The notes beneath the pieces are model-generated. The model was not told the DNA's origin and did no database searches. It was given only the letters and a program-made list of their open reading frames with translations. The translations under genes were made by a program, and so were the position numbers. Source: Piscinibacter gummiphilus (GTDB taxonomy: Bacteria > Pseudomonadota > Gammaproteobacteria > Burkholderiales > Burkholderiaceae_C). From it: a stretch of 64,000 bases of DNA. The stretch lies in contig NZ_CP015118.1 in assembly GCF_002116905.1 (NCBI RefSeq), positions 2,542,001-2,606,000 on the forward strand, given 5' to 3'. Numbering within the stretch: the stretch's first letter is position 1; the number at the start of each line of letters is the position of its first letter. Positions 16,137 through 24,525 of the stretch are shown here, one piece after another.

Positions 16137-17849
16137 ATGGGGAGTGTGCTGCACACGCTGCTCGGGAGCCACCCGGAGATTGCGCTGTTCCTCGCGCTCT
16201 GCATCGGCCATGCGATCGGGCAGGTGCGCTTCGGCCCGGTCCAGCTCGGTGGCATCTGCGGCACGCTGATCGCGGCGCTGGTGATCGGACAGGTGGGCGT
16301 CGAGGTCGACGCCGGCGTGAAGAACCTGTTCTTCATGCTCTTCATCTTCGCGCTCGGGTACGCCGGCGGGCCGCAGTTCTTCGCGAACCTCAACGCGAAG
16401 GGCCTGCGCATCGGCCTGCTGTGCGGCATCGAGGTGGTGACCGTGCTCGTGCTGGTGCTGCTCGCCACCCGGCTGATGCACCTCGACCAGGGCACGGCCG
16501 CCGGCATGATGGCCGGCGCGGCCACCGAGTCGGCGGTCGTGGGCACGGCCAGCGACGCCATCTCCAAGCTGGCGCTGCCGGCCGACGAAGTGAAGCGGCT
16601 GCAGGCCAACGTCGTGACCGCGTACTCCATCACCTACATCTTCGGCCTGATCGCGATCGTGGTGGCCACGAGCCAGGTGTTCCCGCTGCTGCTGCGCGTC
16701 GACCTGCGCGCGGAGGCCGCACGGCTGTGGAAGGAGATGGGCGGGCGCGAGGACGATGCCGGCGTGCAGGAGGCGGCCCCGGAGATGGTGGGCCGGGTCT
16801 TCGAGGTCACGGCCGGCGCCGGCCATTCGGTCGCGACGGTGCTGGCGCTGCTGGGTGGCGAGGCGAACGTGGAGGGCGTGCGGCGCGGGGGCGCCGACGT
16901 ACCGGTGGTGCCGGCATTGGTGCTCGAGGCCGGGGACCAGCTGCTGGTGACCGGCCGCCGGGCCGCCGTCGTGCGGCTGGCGCAGGCGGGGGCGGAACTC
17001 GGCCGGGAGATCGCCGACACCCAGTCCTTCGGCGTCGTGATGGAAACGCTCGAGGTGGCCATCGCCACGCGCGCCTTCGACGGCCGAACGCTCGCCAGCC
17101 TGCGCGCCACCGGTGGCGACGGCCCGGTGCTTCCGCCCGGCGTGCAGGTCGCGGGCGTGGCCCGCGGTGGCCATCCGCTGCCTGTGTTGCCGGACCTGGC
17201 GCTGCGAAAGGGGGACACGGTCTCGCTGTACGGTCGCCCCGACCTGCTGGCGGTGGTGGGCGACCGGTTCGGCGAACCCGTGTTGAAGTCGGATCGAACC
17301 CACCTCGGCTACGCGAGCTTCGGGATCGTCCTCGGCGTCTGGGTCGGCCTCTACAGCGTGCGCGCGGCCGGCGTGCCGTTTTCGCTCGGCACCGGCGGCG
17401 GCGCACTGCTGAGCGGCCTCGTCTTCGGCTGGTACCAGGCCCGCCATCCGGGCCGGCTGAGCCTGCCGCCGGACGCCGCCGGCCTGCTGAAGGATGTCGG
17501 GCTCGCCACCTTCATCGCCTGCGTGGGCCTGGCCTCCGGCCCGCAGGCCCTCACGCTGATCCGGCAGTACGGCGTCGCGCTACCGCTGATGGGCGTCGCG
17601 ATCGCGCTGATCCCCGCGCTGATCTCGCTGTTCGTCGGCCACAAGCTGCTGAAGTTCGAGGCCCCCGTGCTGCTCGGTGCCATCGCCGGGCAGCAGTGCA
17701 GCACCCCCGCGCTCAGCGCCGTGCAGAATGCCGCGGGCAACACCACGCCGCTGCTCGGCTACACCATCACCTACGCCATCTCGAACGTGGTGCTGCCGCT
17801 GATGGGGCCGCTGGTGGTTGCGCTCGCCGGCTGGGCCGCGCCCCGCTGA
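16137..17849 (+). CDS. AspT/YidE family antiporter (first of a pair)
   Basis: A 570-residue membrane protein of the aspartate:alanine exchanger family. Hydrophobic helices fill residues ~10-185 and ~385-565. Between them lie two TrkA-C (RCK-C)-like domains, ending in phrases such as LEAGDQLLVTGRR and LRKGDTVSLYGRP that are typical of this domain. The conserved GYAGGPQFF and GQQCSTPALSAVQ are the signatures of AspT transport halves. AspT swaps aspartate for alanine to make proton-motive force, but substrates of most relatives are unknown. The ATG at 16137 follows AGGAGGACCGTCG. A second family member follows 13 bases later, so the two may act together. Confidence 0.87.
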   Translation: MGSVLHTLLGSHPEIALFLALCIGHAIGQVRFGPVQLGGICGTLIAALVIGQVGVEVDAGVKNLFFMLFIFALGYAGGPQFFANLNAKGLRIGLLCGIEVVTVLVLVLLATRLMHLDQGTAAGMMAGAATESAVVGTASDAISKLALPADEVKRLQANVVTAYSITYIFGLIAIVVATSQVFPLLLRVDLRAEAARLWKEMGGREDDAGVQEAAPEMVGRVFEVTAGAGHSVATVLALLGGEANVEGVRRGGADVPVVPALVLEAGDQLLVTGRRAAVVRLAQAGAELGREIADTQSFGVVMETLEVAIATRAFDGRTLASLRATGGDGPVLPPGVQVAGVARGGHPLPVLPDLALRKGDTVSLYGRPDLLAVVGDRFGEPVLKSDRTHLGYASFGIVLGVWVGLYSVRAAGVPFSLGTGGGALLSGLVFGWYQARHPGRLSLPPDAAGLLKDVGLATFIACVGLASGPQALTLIRQYGVALPLMGVAIALIPALISLFVGHKLLKFEAPVLLGAIAGQQCSTPALSAVQNAAGNTTPLLGYTITYAISNVVLPLMGPLVVALAGWAAPR

Positions 17850-17862
17850 CAGAGGAGCCCCC

Positions 17863-19401
17863 ATGGACTGGCTGCACGCCATCTTCAAGCGGTCCCCCGA
17901 GATCGCGCTGTTCCTGTCGATCGCCCTCGGCTGGTTCGCCGGGCGCCTGCAGTGGGGCACGTTCCGCGTCGGCACCGCCACCGGCACCTTCCTCGCGGCA
18001 CTGGTGGTGTCCCAGGCCGGCGTGCACGTCGATCCGGGTGTCCACACCGTGCTGCTCGCGTTGTTCCTCTACGCGGCCGGGTTCGAGGCCGGCCCGCAGT
18101 TCCTCCCGGTGATGCGGGGGGAGGGCGCACGGGCTGCCGGGGTGGGGGCGGCGTTCGCCGTGACCGCGTTCCTGCTGGCGTCGCCGGCACGCGCGGGGGG
18201 CGACGGGGCGCAGGCGCTCGTGACCGTGCTGGGTCTCCTCGCGGCCTTGCTGGTGTGCGGTCACGCGGTGCCCTGGCTGATTCGCCGTCCGCTGCTCGAC
18301 GATGCGCTGCAGGCGGATGCGGCCCTGAGCCAGGGCGTGCCGGTGCTCGCCCCGGGTCTGCAGTCGGCGGCGCCCGAACTCGTCGGGCGCCTGTACCGCG
18401 TCGCGGCGGGGCCGTCGCGCACCGTGTCCGACGTGTCGGGCCAGGAGGCCCACGACCCCGACCTGCCACCGGTCAGCATCAGCCGCATCAAGCGGGGCCT
18501 CCGCTTCGTCGAGCCGGCGCCGCAGGTGCGCCTCCTTCCCGCCGACGTCGTGCTGGTGGTCGGCCGGCGCGAGGCCGTGGTGGCACGCGCCCGTGGCCTG
18601 GGCGAGGAGGTCCACGGCATCGACGGCATGGCGCTCGCGATGCAGCGCCGCGACGTGGTGCTGACCCGGGCCTCGTTCGACCAGCGGTCGATCGGCGAGA
18701 TCCGGGCCACATCGTCCGGCAACCTGCGGCACGGCGTGGTCGTCGTGCAGCTCAGCCGCATGGGGCGCGTGCTGCCCCTGGCGGCGGACACGGTGGTCCG
18801 CCTGCACGACACCGTCTCCCTCCACGGCACGGAGGCGGACGTGGCCCGTTTCGCGGCGGTGATCGGCGACCCCGTGCTGCCCACCGCCCGCACCGACGTC
18901 ATGTACCTCGCCGGCGGCCTCGTGGCCGGCCTGCTGCTGGGCCTGCCCTCGGTGCACGCCGGCTCGGCCGTGCTGACGCTCGGGGCCGGCGGTGCGCTGG
19001 TCTCCGGCGTGGCCTTCGGCTGGTTCCGCGCGAAGCGGCAGACCTTCGGGGCCGTGCCACCGGGCGCCCTGCGGGTGCTGAAGGACCTGGGCACGGCCGC
19101 GCTCGTGGCCGTGGTGGTGCTCGGAGCCGGGGAACCCGCCGTCGCGGCGGCGCGCGAACTCGGCGCGCCGCTGCTGGCCGCGGTGGCGGCGATGGCGTTC
19201 GTGCCGCTGGTGGTCGCCCTCTGCGCGGGCCGCTACCTGCTCGGCGGCCGCCACGGCGCGCTGCTGGCCGGGGCGCTGTCGGGCGCCGCGCTGAGCGCGC
19301 CCGCGCTGGGCGACACACTGGACCGCACCGACAGCGCCGTCCCCGTGGCCCCGTTCGCCGTCGCGGCGGCGGTGTCGGGCCTGCTGCACGCCTGGTTCTG
19401 A
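17863..19401 (+). CDS. AspT/YidE family antiporter (second, divergent copy)
   Basis: A 512-residue paralogue of the preceding protein: both begin with (H/D)WLHAIFKRSPEIALFL-like residues, and this one keeps GFEAGPQFLPV and TrkA-C-like sections (PADVVLVVGRR, RLHDTVSLHG). It is shorter and its second membrane half ends ALSGAALSAPALGDTLDR instead of the GQQCSTPALSAVQ of its partner, so the conserved Cys is missing. That could mean altered specificity or a role as partner subunit. The ATG at 17863 follows AGAGGAG. It is convergent with the DUF2164 gene, 10 bases away. Confidence 0.82.
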   Translation: MDWLHAIFKRSPEIALFLSIALGWFAGRLQWGTFRVGTATGTFLAALVVSQAGVHVDPGVHTVLLALFLYAAGFEAGPQFLPVMRGEGARAAGVGAAFAVTAFLLASPARAGGDGAQALVTVLGLLAALLVCGHAVPWLIRRPLLDDALQADAALSQGVPVLAPGLQSAAPELVGRLYRVAAGPSRTVSDVSGQEAHDPDLPPVSISRIKRGLRFVEPAPQVRLLPADVVLVVGRREAVVARARGLGEEVHGIDGMALAMQRRDVVLTRASFDQRSIGEIRATSSGNLRHGVVVVQLSRMGRVLPLAADTVVRLHDTVSLHGTEADVARFAAVIGDPVLPTARTDVMYLAGGLVAGLLLGLPSVHAGSAVLTLGAGGALVSGVAFGWFRAKRQTFGAVPPGALRVLKDLGTAALVAVVVLGAGEPAVAAARELGAPLLAAVAAMAFVPLVVALCAGRYLLGGRHGALLAGALSGAALSAPALGDTLDRTDSAVPVAPFAVAAAVSGLLHAWF

Positions 19402-19411
19402 CCCCGCCGCG

Positions 19412-19675
19412 TCAGCGGCGCTTCGCCTGCTTCTGCCAGTAGGTGAACTCGTCCTCGTGCACCTCGATGTCGATCTCGGAGACCCGCTGCTGCAGACGCT
19501 CCTGCACCTCGGCCACCGCGCGGTTGTAGATGGCCGGCCCGATCTCCTCGACGAAGAAGTTCAGCAGGGCGCCCGCGGCGATGTTGCCGATGCGCTCCTC
19601 CATGTGTTCGGCGAAGTAGCGTTCGATCGAGGCGATGGCCTCCTTGCGCGTTTCCTTCGGGAGCTCGATGGCCAT
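19412..19675 (-). CDS. DUF2164 family protein
   Basis: A small 87-residue protein with the DUF2164 pattern: an N-terminal IELPKETRKEAIASIERYF, then FVEEIGPAIYNRAVAEVQ and a charged end (DIEVHEDEFTYW). The family is widespread in bacteria and without known function; the sequence predicts short alpha-helices and no export signal. A longer frame exists upstream, but the ATG at 19675 gives the family N-terminus. It lies 38 bases after the ABC transporter operon and may be its last gene. Confidence 0.85.
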   Translation of the reverse strand: MAIELPKETRKEAIASIERYFAEHMEERIGNIAAGALLNFFVEEIGPAIYNRAVAEVQERLQQRVSEIDIEVHEDEFTYWQKQAKRR

Positions 19676-19713
19676 GGGCAGTCCTTCCGTCGTGCGGGTG
19701 CAGGCTGCGCCCG

Positions 19714-20535
19714 TCAATGGCAGATGTTGCCATCCTCCAGCAGGGCCACCTCGAAATTGATGCCGCCGGTGCGGCGCAGGCGCGCCTGCGCTTCGCCCCC
19801 GGAGGCCCGCCACCAGCGGCGCGTGGCCTCGACGAAGCGCGACGACGGGGCATCGCCGGTCGCGAGCGGCAGGGGCACGGCGGATGCGGCCGGCAGCGTG
19901 CCCGCCAGGGGCGAATAGAAGCGCCACGCCTCCTGGCCGAGCAACCGTTCGATCACCTCACCGTCCTCGACGAGCGCGGCGCACTCGCCGGCCATGAACC
20001 CGTAGGCCGCGTGCACCGCCGACGGATAGGTGCGGGGCGACACACCGAACCGGCCCGACAGCACCTCCGCATACGGGCTGCCGTCGGCGACACAGGCGAC
20101 ACGGCCGCGAAGGTCCTCCCACCGCGACACCGGGCCGCCTCGCATCACCGCGGCACGGGCCGGAGCTTCGGTGGACGCGCCGGCCGCGAGCAGGTCCACC
20201 CGACCGTCACGCAGCGCGGTCTCCCGGACATCCGGCGCGAGGCCGACGAGTTCCACGCGCAGCCCCAGCCGTTCGCCCAGCATCGTGGCGAGGTCGGCAT
20301 CGAAGGAATCGGGCTCGGGCGGGAGCGGATGTCCCGGCGGAGAAGGGCGGGGATAGGCCCGCACCCCCACCCGCAGCACCCCTCGTGTGCGCGCGGCGTC
20401 GAGCACCGGCCCCACGCCATCGCCGGCCACCGGCGGGACCGGCGAAAGCGAGGCCACCGCCATCGCCGCCGCGGCCAGTCCCGTGGCGACGCCGGCCACG
20501 GCGAAGGCGTTCCGACGCCGCAGCAGTTCACGCAT
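19714..20535 (-). CDS. Periplasmic solute-binding protein, SBP_bac_3-like
   Basis: A 273-residue exported protein. After a signal segment (NAFAVAGVATGLAAAAMAVASL) it has the amino-acid-binding-protein pattern: GVLRVGVRAYP, PDSFDADLATMLGERLGLRVELV and RDGRVDLLAAGAS. The start overlaps the stop of the permease by eight bases, so it belongs to this ABC operon. That is unusual, because the operon already begins with an NMT1/SsuA-like binding protein of a different fold class. It may broaden specificity or act as a periplasmic sensor. The ligand is unknown. Confidence 0.78.
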   Translation of the reverse strand: MRELLRRRNAFAVAGVATGLAAAAMAVASLSPVPPVAGDGVGPVLDAARTRGVLRVGVRAYPRPSPPGHPLPPEPDSFDADLATMLGERLGLRVELVGLAPDVRETALRDGRVDLLAAGASTEAPARAAVMRGGPVSRWEDLRGRVACVADGSPYAEVLSGRFGVSPRTYPSAVHAAYGFMAGECAALVEDGEVIERLLGQEAWRFYSPLAGTLPAASAVPLPLATGDAPSSRFVEATRRWWRASGGEAQARLRRTGGINFEVALLEDGNICH

Positions 20536-21316
20536 CGTGCTGCAGCCCCTTGCGCCAGCCCGTGAGCCGCGCCTCGAGCCGCGCGAGCAGCGTGTTGAGC
20601 GCGAGCCCCAGCACGGCCAGCAGCAGGATGCCCGCGTACATGCTCGGGATCTGGAAGGTCTCCTGCGAGTTCAGCGTCAGGAACCCGAGCCCCGCGTGGG
20701 CGCCGATCATCTCCGCGGCCACGAGCGCCGTGATCGAGTAGGCCCCGGCCAGCCGCACGCCCGTGAAGATCGCCGGCAGTGCCGCGGGCAGCACCACCTT
20801 CGTGAAGATGAAGGTCTGCGATGCGCCCATCGAGCGCGCCGACAGGATCAGCAGCCGGTCCACCTGCTTCACGCCGCTGATCGTGTTGAGCAGCACCGGC
20901 CAGAACGAGGCCCAGAAGATGATCGCGATCTTCGATGCCTCGCCGATGCCGAGGAACAGCAGGAACACCGGGAACAGCGCGAACGCCGAGGTCTGGCGCA
21001 TCAGCTGCAGCACCGGGTCGACGAAAGCCTCGAAGCGGGAGAACCAGCCCATCAGCAGTCCGGTGGTCACGCCCGCCGCCACCGCGATCAGCAGCCCGGT
21101 GAACGACCGCTGCAGGCTCGCGGCGAGGTGTTTCCACACCGTGCCGTCGGCGAACCACGACACGATGGTGGCGGCCACCGCCGACGGCGGACTGAGGAAG
21201 GCCGGGTTGACGATGCCCAGGCGCGGCAGGGCTTCCCACACGGCGAACAGCAGCACGATGCACGCACTGCGCTGCACGACGTGCCGGACGCGCCGGCGAA
21301 GCGTCGGCGTCGTCAT
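20528..21316 (-). CDS. ABC transporter permease, SsuC/TauC-like
   Basis: A 262-residue inner-membrane permease with about six helices. The conserved EAA loop that contacts the ATPase is LSARSMGASQTFIFTKVVLPAALP-like (around residues 160-185). The family (BPD_transp_1, SsuC/TauC/NMT1-associated) takes up alkanesulfonates, taurine, pyrimidine precursors and similar small compounds. The start overlaps the ATPase stop as ATGA, so translation is coupled. It would pair as a homodimer with the ATPase gene upstream. The substrate cannot be read from sequence. Confidence 0.9.
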   Translation of the reverse strand: MTTPTLRRRVRHVVQRSACIVLLFAVWEALPRLGIVNPAFLSPPSAVAATIVSWFADGTVWKHLAASLQRSFTGLLIAVAAGVTTGLLMGWFSRFEAFVDPVLQLMRQTSAFALFPVFLLFLGIGEASKIAIIFWASFWPVLLNTISGVKQVDRLLILSARSMGASQTFIFTKVVLPAALPAIFTGVRLAGAYSITALVAAEMIGAHAGLGFLTLNSQETFQIPSMYAGILLLAVLGLALNTLLARLEARLTGWRKGLQHDA

Positions 21317-22188
21317 ACCGCGAAGCCCGAGAGGGCGGGGCGCGCGAGCGGGCTCGCCGCCTGCACCGCCGGCGCCACCGCCACATGGCCGTGCGACGAG
21401 GCGAACTGCACCTCCTCGCGCAACACCTCCCACGCCCGCTGGCGCAGCCGAACGAACGCGTCCGAGTGGCGCACCTCCGGCGCGCGCGGGCGTGGCAGCG
21501 GCACGTCGAGGATCTCCTTCACGCGCCCGGGCCGGTGCGTCATCACCGCGATGCGGTCGGAGAGGTAGATGGCTTCGTCGAGGCTGTGCGTGATGAACAC
21601 GATGGTCTTCTTGTGCGTGTCCCAGATGCGGAGCAGCTCGCCCTGGAGGATCTCGCGCGTCTGCGCGTCGAGCGCCGCGAAGGGTTCGTCCATCAGTAGC
21701 AGGTCGGGGCTGTACGCGAGCGACCGCGCGATCGCGACGCGCTGGCGCATGCCCCCCGACAGCTCGTGCGGGTACCGCGAGGCGAACCCCTGCAGTCCCA
21801 CGAGCTCGATGTACTCGGCCGCGACACGCCGGCGTTCGGCCTTCGGCACGCCGCGGATCTCGAGGCCCACCTCGATGTTCTGCGACACCGTGCGCCACGG
21901 GAACAGCGCATAGCCCTGGAACACCACGCCCTGGTGGCGGTTGATGCCCTCGGCCGGCGCGCCGTCGATCGACACCGACCCGCCGGTGCGGCGGGCCAGG
22001 CCCGCGAGGAGGTTCAGGAACGTCGACTTGCCGCAGCCCGAGGGCCCAAGGATCGAGAGGAACTCGCCCTCGCGGACGTCGAGATCGAAGTCCTTCAGCA
22101 CCCCCACCGACTCGGCGCGCCCGTCCTCGTCGCGCGTGTCGAAGTCCATGCGCACGCCACGCGCCTCGATCTTCACCGGGAAACCCAT
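21313..22188 (-). CDS. ABC transporter ATPase, SsuB/TauB-like
   Basis: A 291-residue ATP-binding subunit. Walker A is GPSGCGKST, the Q-loop VFQGYALFPW, the signature LSGGMRQRVAIARSLA, Walker B LLLMDEPFAALD, and the switch His in FITHSLDEAIYLSD. It has about 30 extra C-terminal residues beyond the usual SsuB length, rich in Ala and Pro, of unknown role. It is 5 bases downstream of the binding-protein gene and overlaps the permease by four bases. Confidence 0.93.
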   Translation of the reverse strand: MGFPVKIEARGVRMDFDTRDEDGRAESVGVLKDFDLDVREGEFLSILGPSGCGKSTFLNLLAGLARRTGGSVSIDGAPAEGINRHQGVVFQGYALFPWRTVSQNIEVGLEIRGVPKAERRRVAAEYIELVGLQGFASRYPHELSGGMRQRVAIARSLAYSPDLLLMDEPFAALDAQTREILQGELLRIWDTHKKTIVFITHSLDEAIYLSDRIAVMTHRPGRVKEILDVPLPRPRAPEVRHSDAFVRLRQRAWEVLREEVQFASSHGHVAVAPAVQAASPLARPALSGFAV

Positions 22189-22193
22189 CGCGC

Positions 22194-23216
22194 TCAGGCC
22201 TTCGCGTGCGGGTTGAACGCGTTCGTGTAGACCTGCGACACCGACACCTTGCCCTTGGTGATCTTCCCCTCGGCCTCGAGGATGTCGATGTAGTACTGGA
22301 TGGGCGGCTCGGTGACGAGCTGGTCGTCGACGTAGGCGTAGCGCTCGACGTGCTCGAGCTTCATGCCGATGCGCTCGGCCGTGTAGCGCCGCGACTCCTC
22401 GGGGTTCGCGTTGACCCAGTGGGCCGCCTTCGCGAGGGCCGCCACCACGTCGCGCACCGCCTGCGGGTTTTCGCGGGCGAACTTGCCGTTCACGCTGTAC
22501 GGCGCCATGCCGCCGAGCCCCTGGTCGAGGTCGTAGTCGCTCCACAGCCGCAGCAGGTCACCGTTGGCCTCCGCGCCGCCGGAGTGGGGCGGGTGGATGA
22601 TCGCGAGGTCGACGTTTTTCGTGGCCACCGCCTGCTCGTTCTGGTTGTCGGGCACCACGAGGAAGTTGATCTTCGCGACGTCGACCCCCTGCTGGCGCAG
22701 GTACTTCTTCGTGACGAACTCGGCGCATGCGCCGAAGCTGTTGATGCCGATGGTCCTGCCCTCGAGGTCCTTCGGCGTGCGGATGCCGGAGTCCTTGCGC
22801 ACGAAGTACTTCATGTGCGGTGCTTCCTGCAGCGTCTTGCCGCCGGAGGCGATGACCTGGATGTCCGCACCGCTCGCGATGGCCGAGATCACGAGGGGCA
22901 CCATGCGTGCACCGAAGTGGATCTCGCCGGTGCCCACGAGCGGGATGATCTGCGGCGCCGCGACCTTGCCGATGTACTTCGGCCGGGTGGACGTGCCCTC
23001 GAAGTAGCCGAGCTTCTCGGCAAGGTAGATCAGGTCGAACGACGGGTTGTCGGGGTAGAGGAACTCGACGATGCCGCCGGCCTTGGCCGTGGTGCCGGCA
23101 CCGGCGGCGGGGGGCACGGGATCGGCCGGCTTCGAGCAGGCGGACACGCCGAGGCCCAGGGCGGCGAACGAGGCGATCTGCTTCAGCGCCGTGCGGCGCG
23201 GGGTGCGGGAGGTCAT
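22194..23216 (-). CDS. ABC transporter substrate-binding lipoprotein, NMT1/SsuA-like
   Basis: A 340-residue exported protein. The N-terminus has a twin-Arg stretch (TPRRTALKQ) followed by a hydrophobic segment and a lipobox-like GVSAC, so it may be a lipoprotein, possibly Tat-exported. The mature part has the NMT1/SsuA pattern: FLYPDNPSFDLIYLAEKLGYFEG, IPLVGTGEIHFGA and LEGRTIGINSFGACAEF. NMT1-like proteins bind pyrimidine precursors, sulfonates or nitrate; the ligand here is unknown. It is the first gene of the operon. The ATG at 23216 is preferred over one 69 bases upstream because it gives a normal signal peptide. Confidence 0.88.
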   Translation of the reverse strand: MTSRTPRRTALKQIASFAALGLGVSACSKPADPVPPAAGAGTTAKAGGIVEFLYPDNPSFDLIYLAEKLGYFEGTSTRPKYIGKVAAPQIIPLVGTGEIHFGARMVPLVISAIASGADIQVIASGGKTLQEAPHMKYFVRKDSGIRTPKDLEGRTIGINSFGACAEFVTKKYLRQQGVDVAKINFLVVPDNQNEQAVATKNVDLAIIHPPHSGGAEANGDLLRLWSDYDLDQGLGGMAPYSVNGKFARENPQAVRDVVAALAKAAHWVNANPEESRRYTAERIGMKLEHVERYAYVDDQLVTEPPIQYYIDILEAEGKITKGKVSVSQVYTNAFNPHAKA

Positions 23217-23321
23217 GGCCGGAAGTCTTCGAGTGAAGGAATCCGGCGATGTTGGCGGGTCCCGCCGCGGCGGGGAAGAAAGCAATCCGTCGTTGCTTAG
23301 TCGATTCGCATCAATGCGCGG

Positions 23322-24116
23322 TCAAGGCGCTGGCAGCCGCCGCGTGGCACGCACGTCGCCCAGCGAACCGTACTCCTGCTCCTGGTCGAGCCGGCCGTCG
23401 CGGTCGGTGTCGACCTCGGCGCGCACGACCTTGCCGTTGCGGTAGTGCTCGATGCGCAACGGTTGCCCGGTGGTGGGGTCGAGGTATTCGCCGGACACCG
23501 CCACGCCCTGCGCCGACCGGATGCGCAGGTCGAAGTAGCCGTCGCCGTCGCTGTCCATCTCGGTGGTCTCGACGAAGCCGTTCCGGTAGAACGAGCGCCC
23601 CTCGAAGACCCCGTCGAAGTTGTCGTCGGACTCGGCGACGTCGGGCACGCCGTGGCCGTCGAAGTGGGTGACGTGGTCGGCCTTGCCGTCGCCGTTGCGG
23701 TCGAATTCGCTGCGCAGCGGCGCGCCGCTCGCGCTGTAGAACCAGCGGGTCTCCATCACGCCGTCGCGGTCGGCGTCGATGCCTTCGGCGGACACGGCCG
23801 AGCGGAAGAAGGTCCACATGACCGCCGCTCCCACCGCCACGCCGGCGAGGAACCCGAGCAGCACGCGCGGGCGCGACGCCGCGGGACGGGGCGCGATGTC
23901 CTTCGGCTGCGCGGCCTCCCATGCGTCGATCACGGCGCGGCCGCGCGGGTAGTCGGCCTCGTCGACCACGAGCCGCACGAGGCCGGCGGCCGGCAGTTCG
24001 CCCATGGCCCCCTGCAGGTGTTCCCCGTGGATGTGCGCGGCGATGCCTTCCTGGCGCAGCAGGTCGCGCACCATGTGGGCTTCGACGGCGCTGGCGGCTT
24101 CGAACAGGGTCTTCAT
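23322..24116 (-). CDS. DUF2007-domain membrane protein with EF-hand-like repeats
   Basis: A 264-residue protein joining two unlike parts. Residues 1-70 match the DUF2007 'putative signal transducing' domain (EAASAVEAHMVRDLLRQEGI, LVVDEADYPRGRAVI). A membrane helix (VLLGFLAGVAVGAAVMWTFF, ~residues 84-103) follows. The periplasmic rest carries at least four Asp-rich loops of the DxDxDG type (DADRDGVMET, DRNGDGKADH, DSDGDGYFDL, DTDRDGRLDQ), which look like calcium-binding EF-hand or antigen repeats. It could sense or bind Ca2+ outside and signal inside, but no function is established. Stands alone between the ABC operon and the DUF4406-like gene. Confidence 0.78.
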   Translation of the reverse strand: MKTLFEAASAVEAHMVRDLLRQEGIAAHIHGEHLQGAMGELPAAGLVRLVVDEADYPRGRAVIDAWEAAQPKDIAPRPAASRPRVLLGFLAGVAVGAAVMWTFFRSAVSAEGIDADRDGVMETRWFYSASGAPLRSEFDRNGDGKADHVTHFDGHGVPDVAESDDNFDGVFEGRSFYRNGFVETTEMDSDGDGYFDLRIRSAQGVAVSGEYLDPTTGQPLRIEHYRNGKVVRAEVDTDRDGRLDQEQEYGSLGDVRATRRLPAP

Positions 24117-24147
24117 GGGCGCCGAGTGTGGCACGGCGCCGGCGGGG

Positions 24148-24525
24148 TCAACAGCCCGCGATCCCGGGGACCTCCTCGAGTGCACCGTAGACGGGCAGCC
24201 GGAGTTCGCGCGCGCGGCGCACGTCCTCGTCCGCGCCCTTGGAAGCGCCGGGCAGGCGCAGCACCGCGTCGCAGCGTGCCAGCAGCCGGTGGGCCACCGG
24301 GTAGCTGATCTCCTCATAGGCCGCGTCGCCAGGACGCCGGGACCCGGCCTGCCGCAGCAGGGGCAGGGCGAGCCACTCGCCGATCACGGGCAGGTGACCC
24401 GCGCGGAACAGCGCGAGCGTCACCGATTCCAGCCGCGCGAGGTTGCGGGCCATCAGCTCGGGGTCGTCGCCGGTGCCCCCACGGTACGGGCCGGCCACCA
24501 GGATCATCAGCGGGGACGTGCTCAT
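24148..24525 (-). CDS. DUF4406-like nucleotide-binding protein
   Basis: A 125-residue protein starting MILVAGPYRGGTGDD, with FRAGHLPVIGEW, CDAVLRLPGASKGADEDV and ARELRLPVYGALEE. This is the pattern of DUF4406 and the nucleoside 2-deoxyribosyltransferase-like fold, which binds a nucleotide in a Rossmann-type site. Its start overlaps the stop of the NudK-like gene by four bases (ATGA), so they are expressed together, fitting a shared role in nucleotide or nucleotide-sugar clean-up. The reaction is unknown. Confidence 0.7.
   Translation of the reverse strand: MSTSPLMILVAGPYRGGTGDDPELMARNLARLESVTLALFRAGHLPVIGEWLALPLLRQAGSRRPGDAAYEEISYPVAHRLLARCDAVLRLPGASKGADEDVRRARELRLPVYGALEEVPGIAGC

Noticed and set aside
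14541..17447. Long reverse-strand open frame opposite the MFS and AspT genes
   Set aside because: It lies antisense to two well-supported membrane-protein genes, is Arg/His/Gln-rich without motifs, and such frames are common opposite GC-rich genes.
19676..19927. N-terminal extension of the DUF2164 protein
   Set aside because: The upstream frame is open but overlaps the solute-binding protein gene, and the ATG at 19675 gives the normal family N-terminus.
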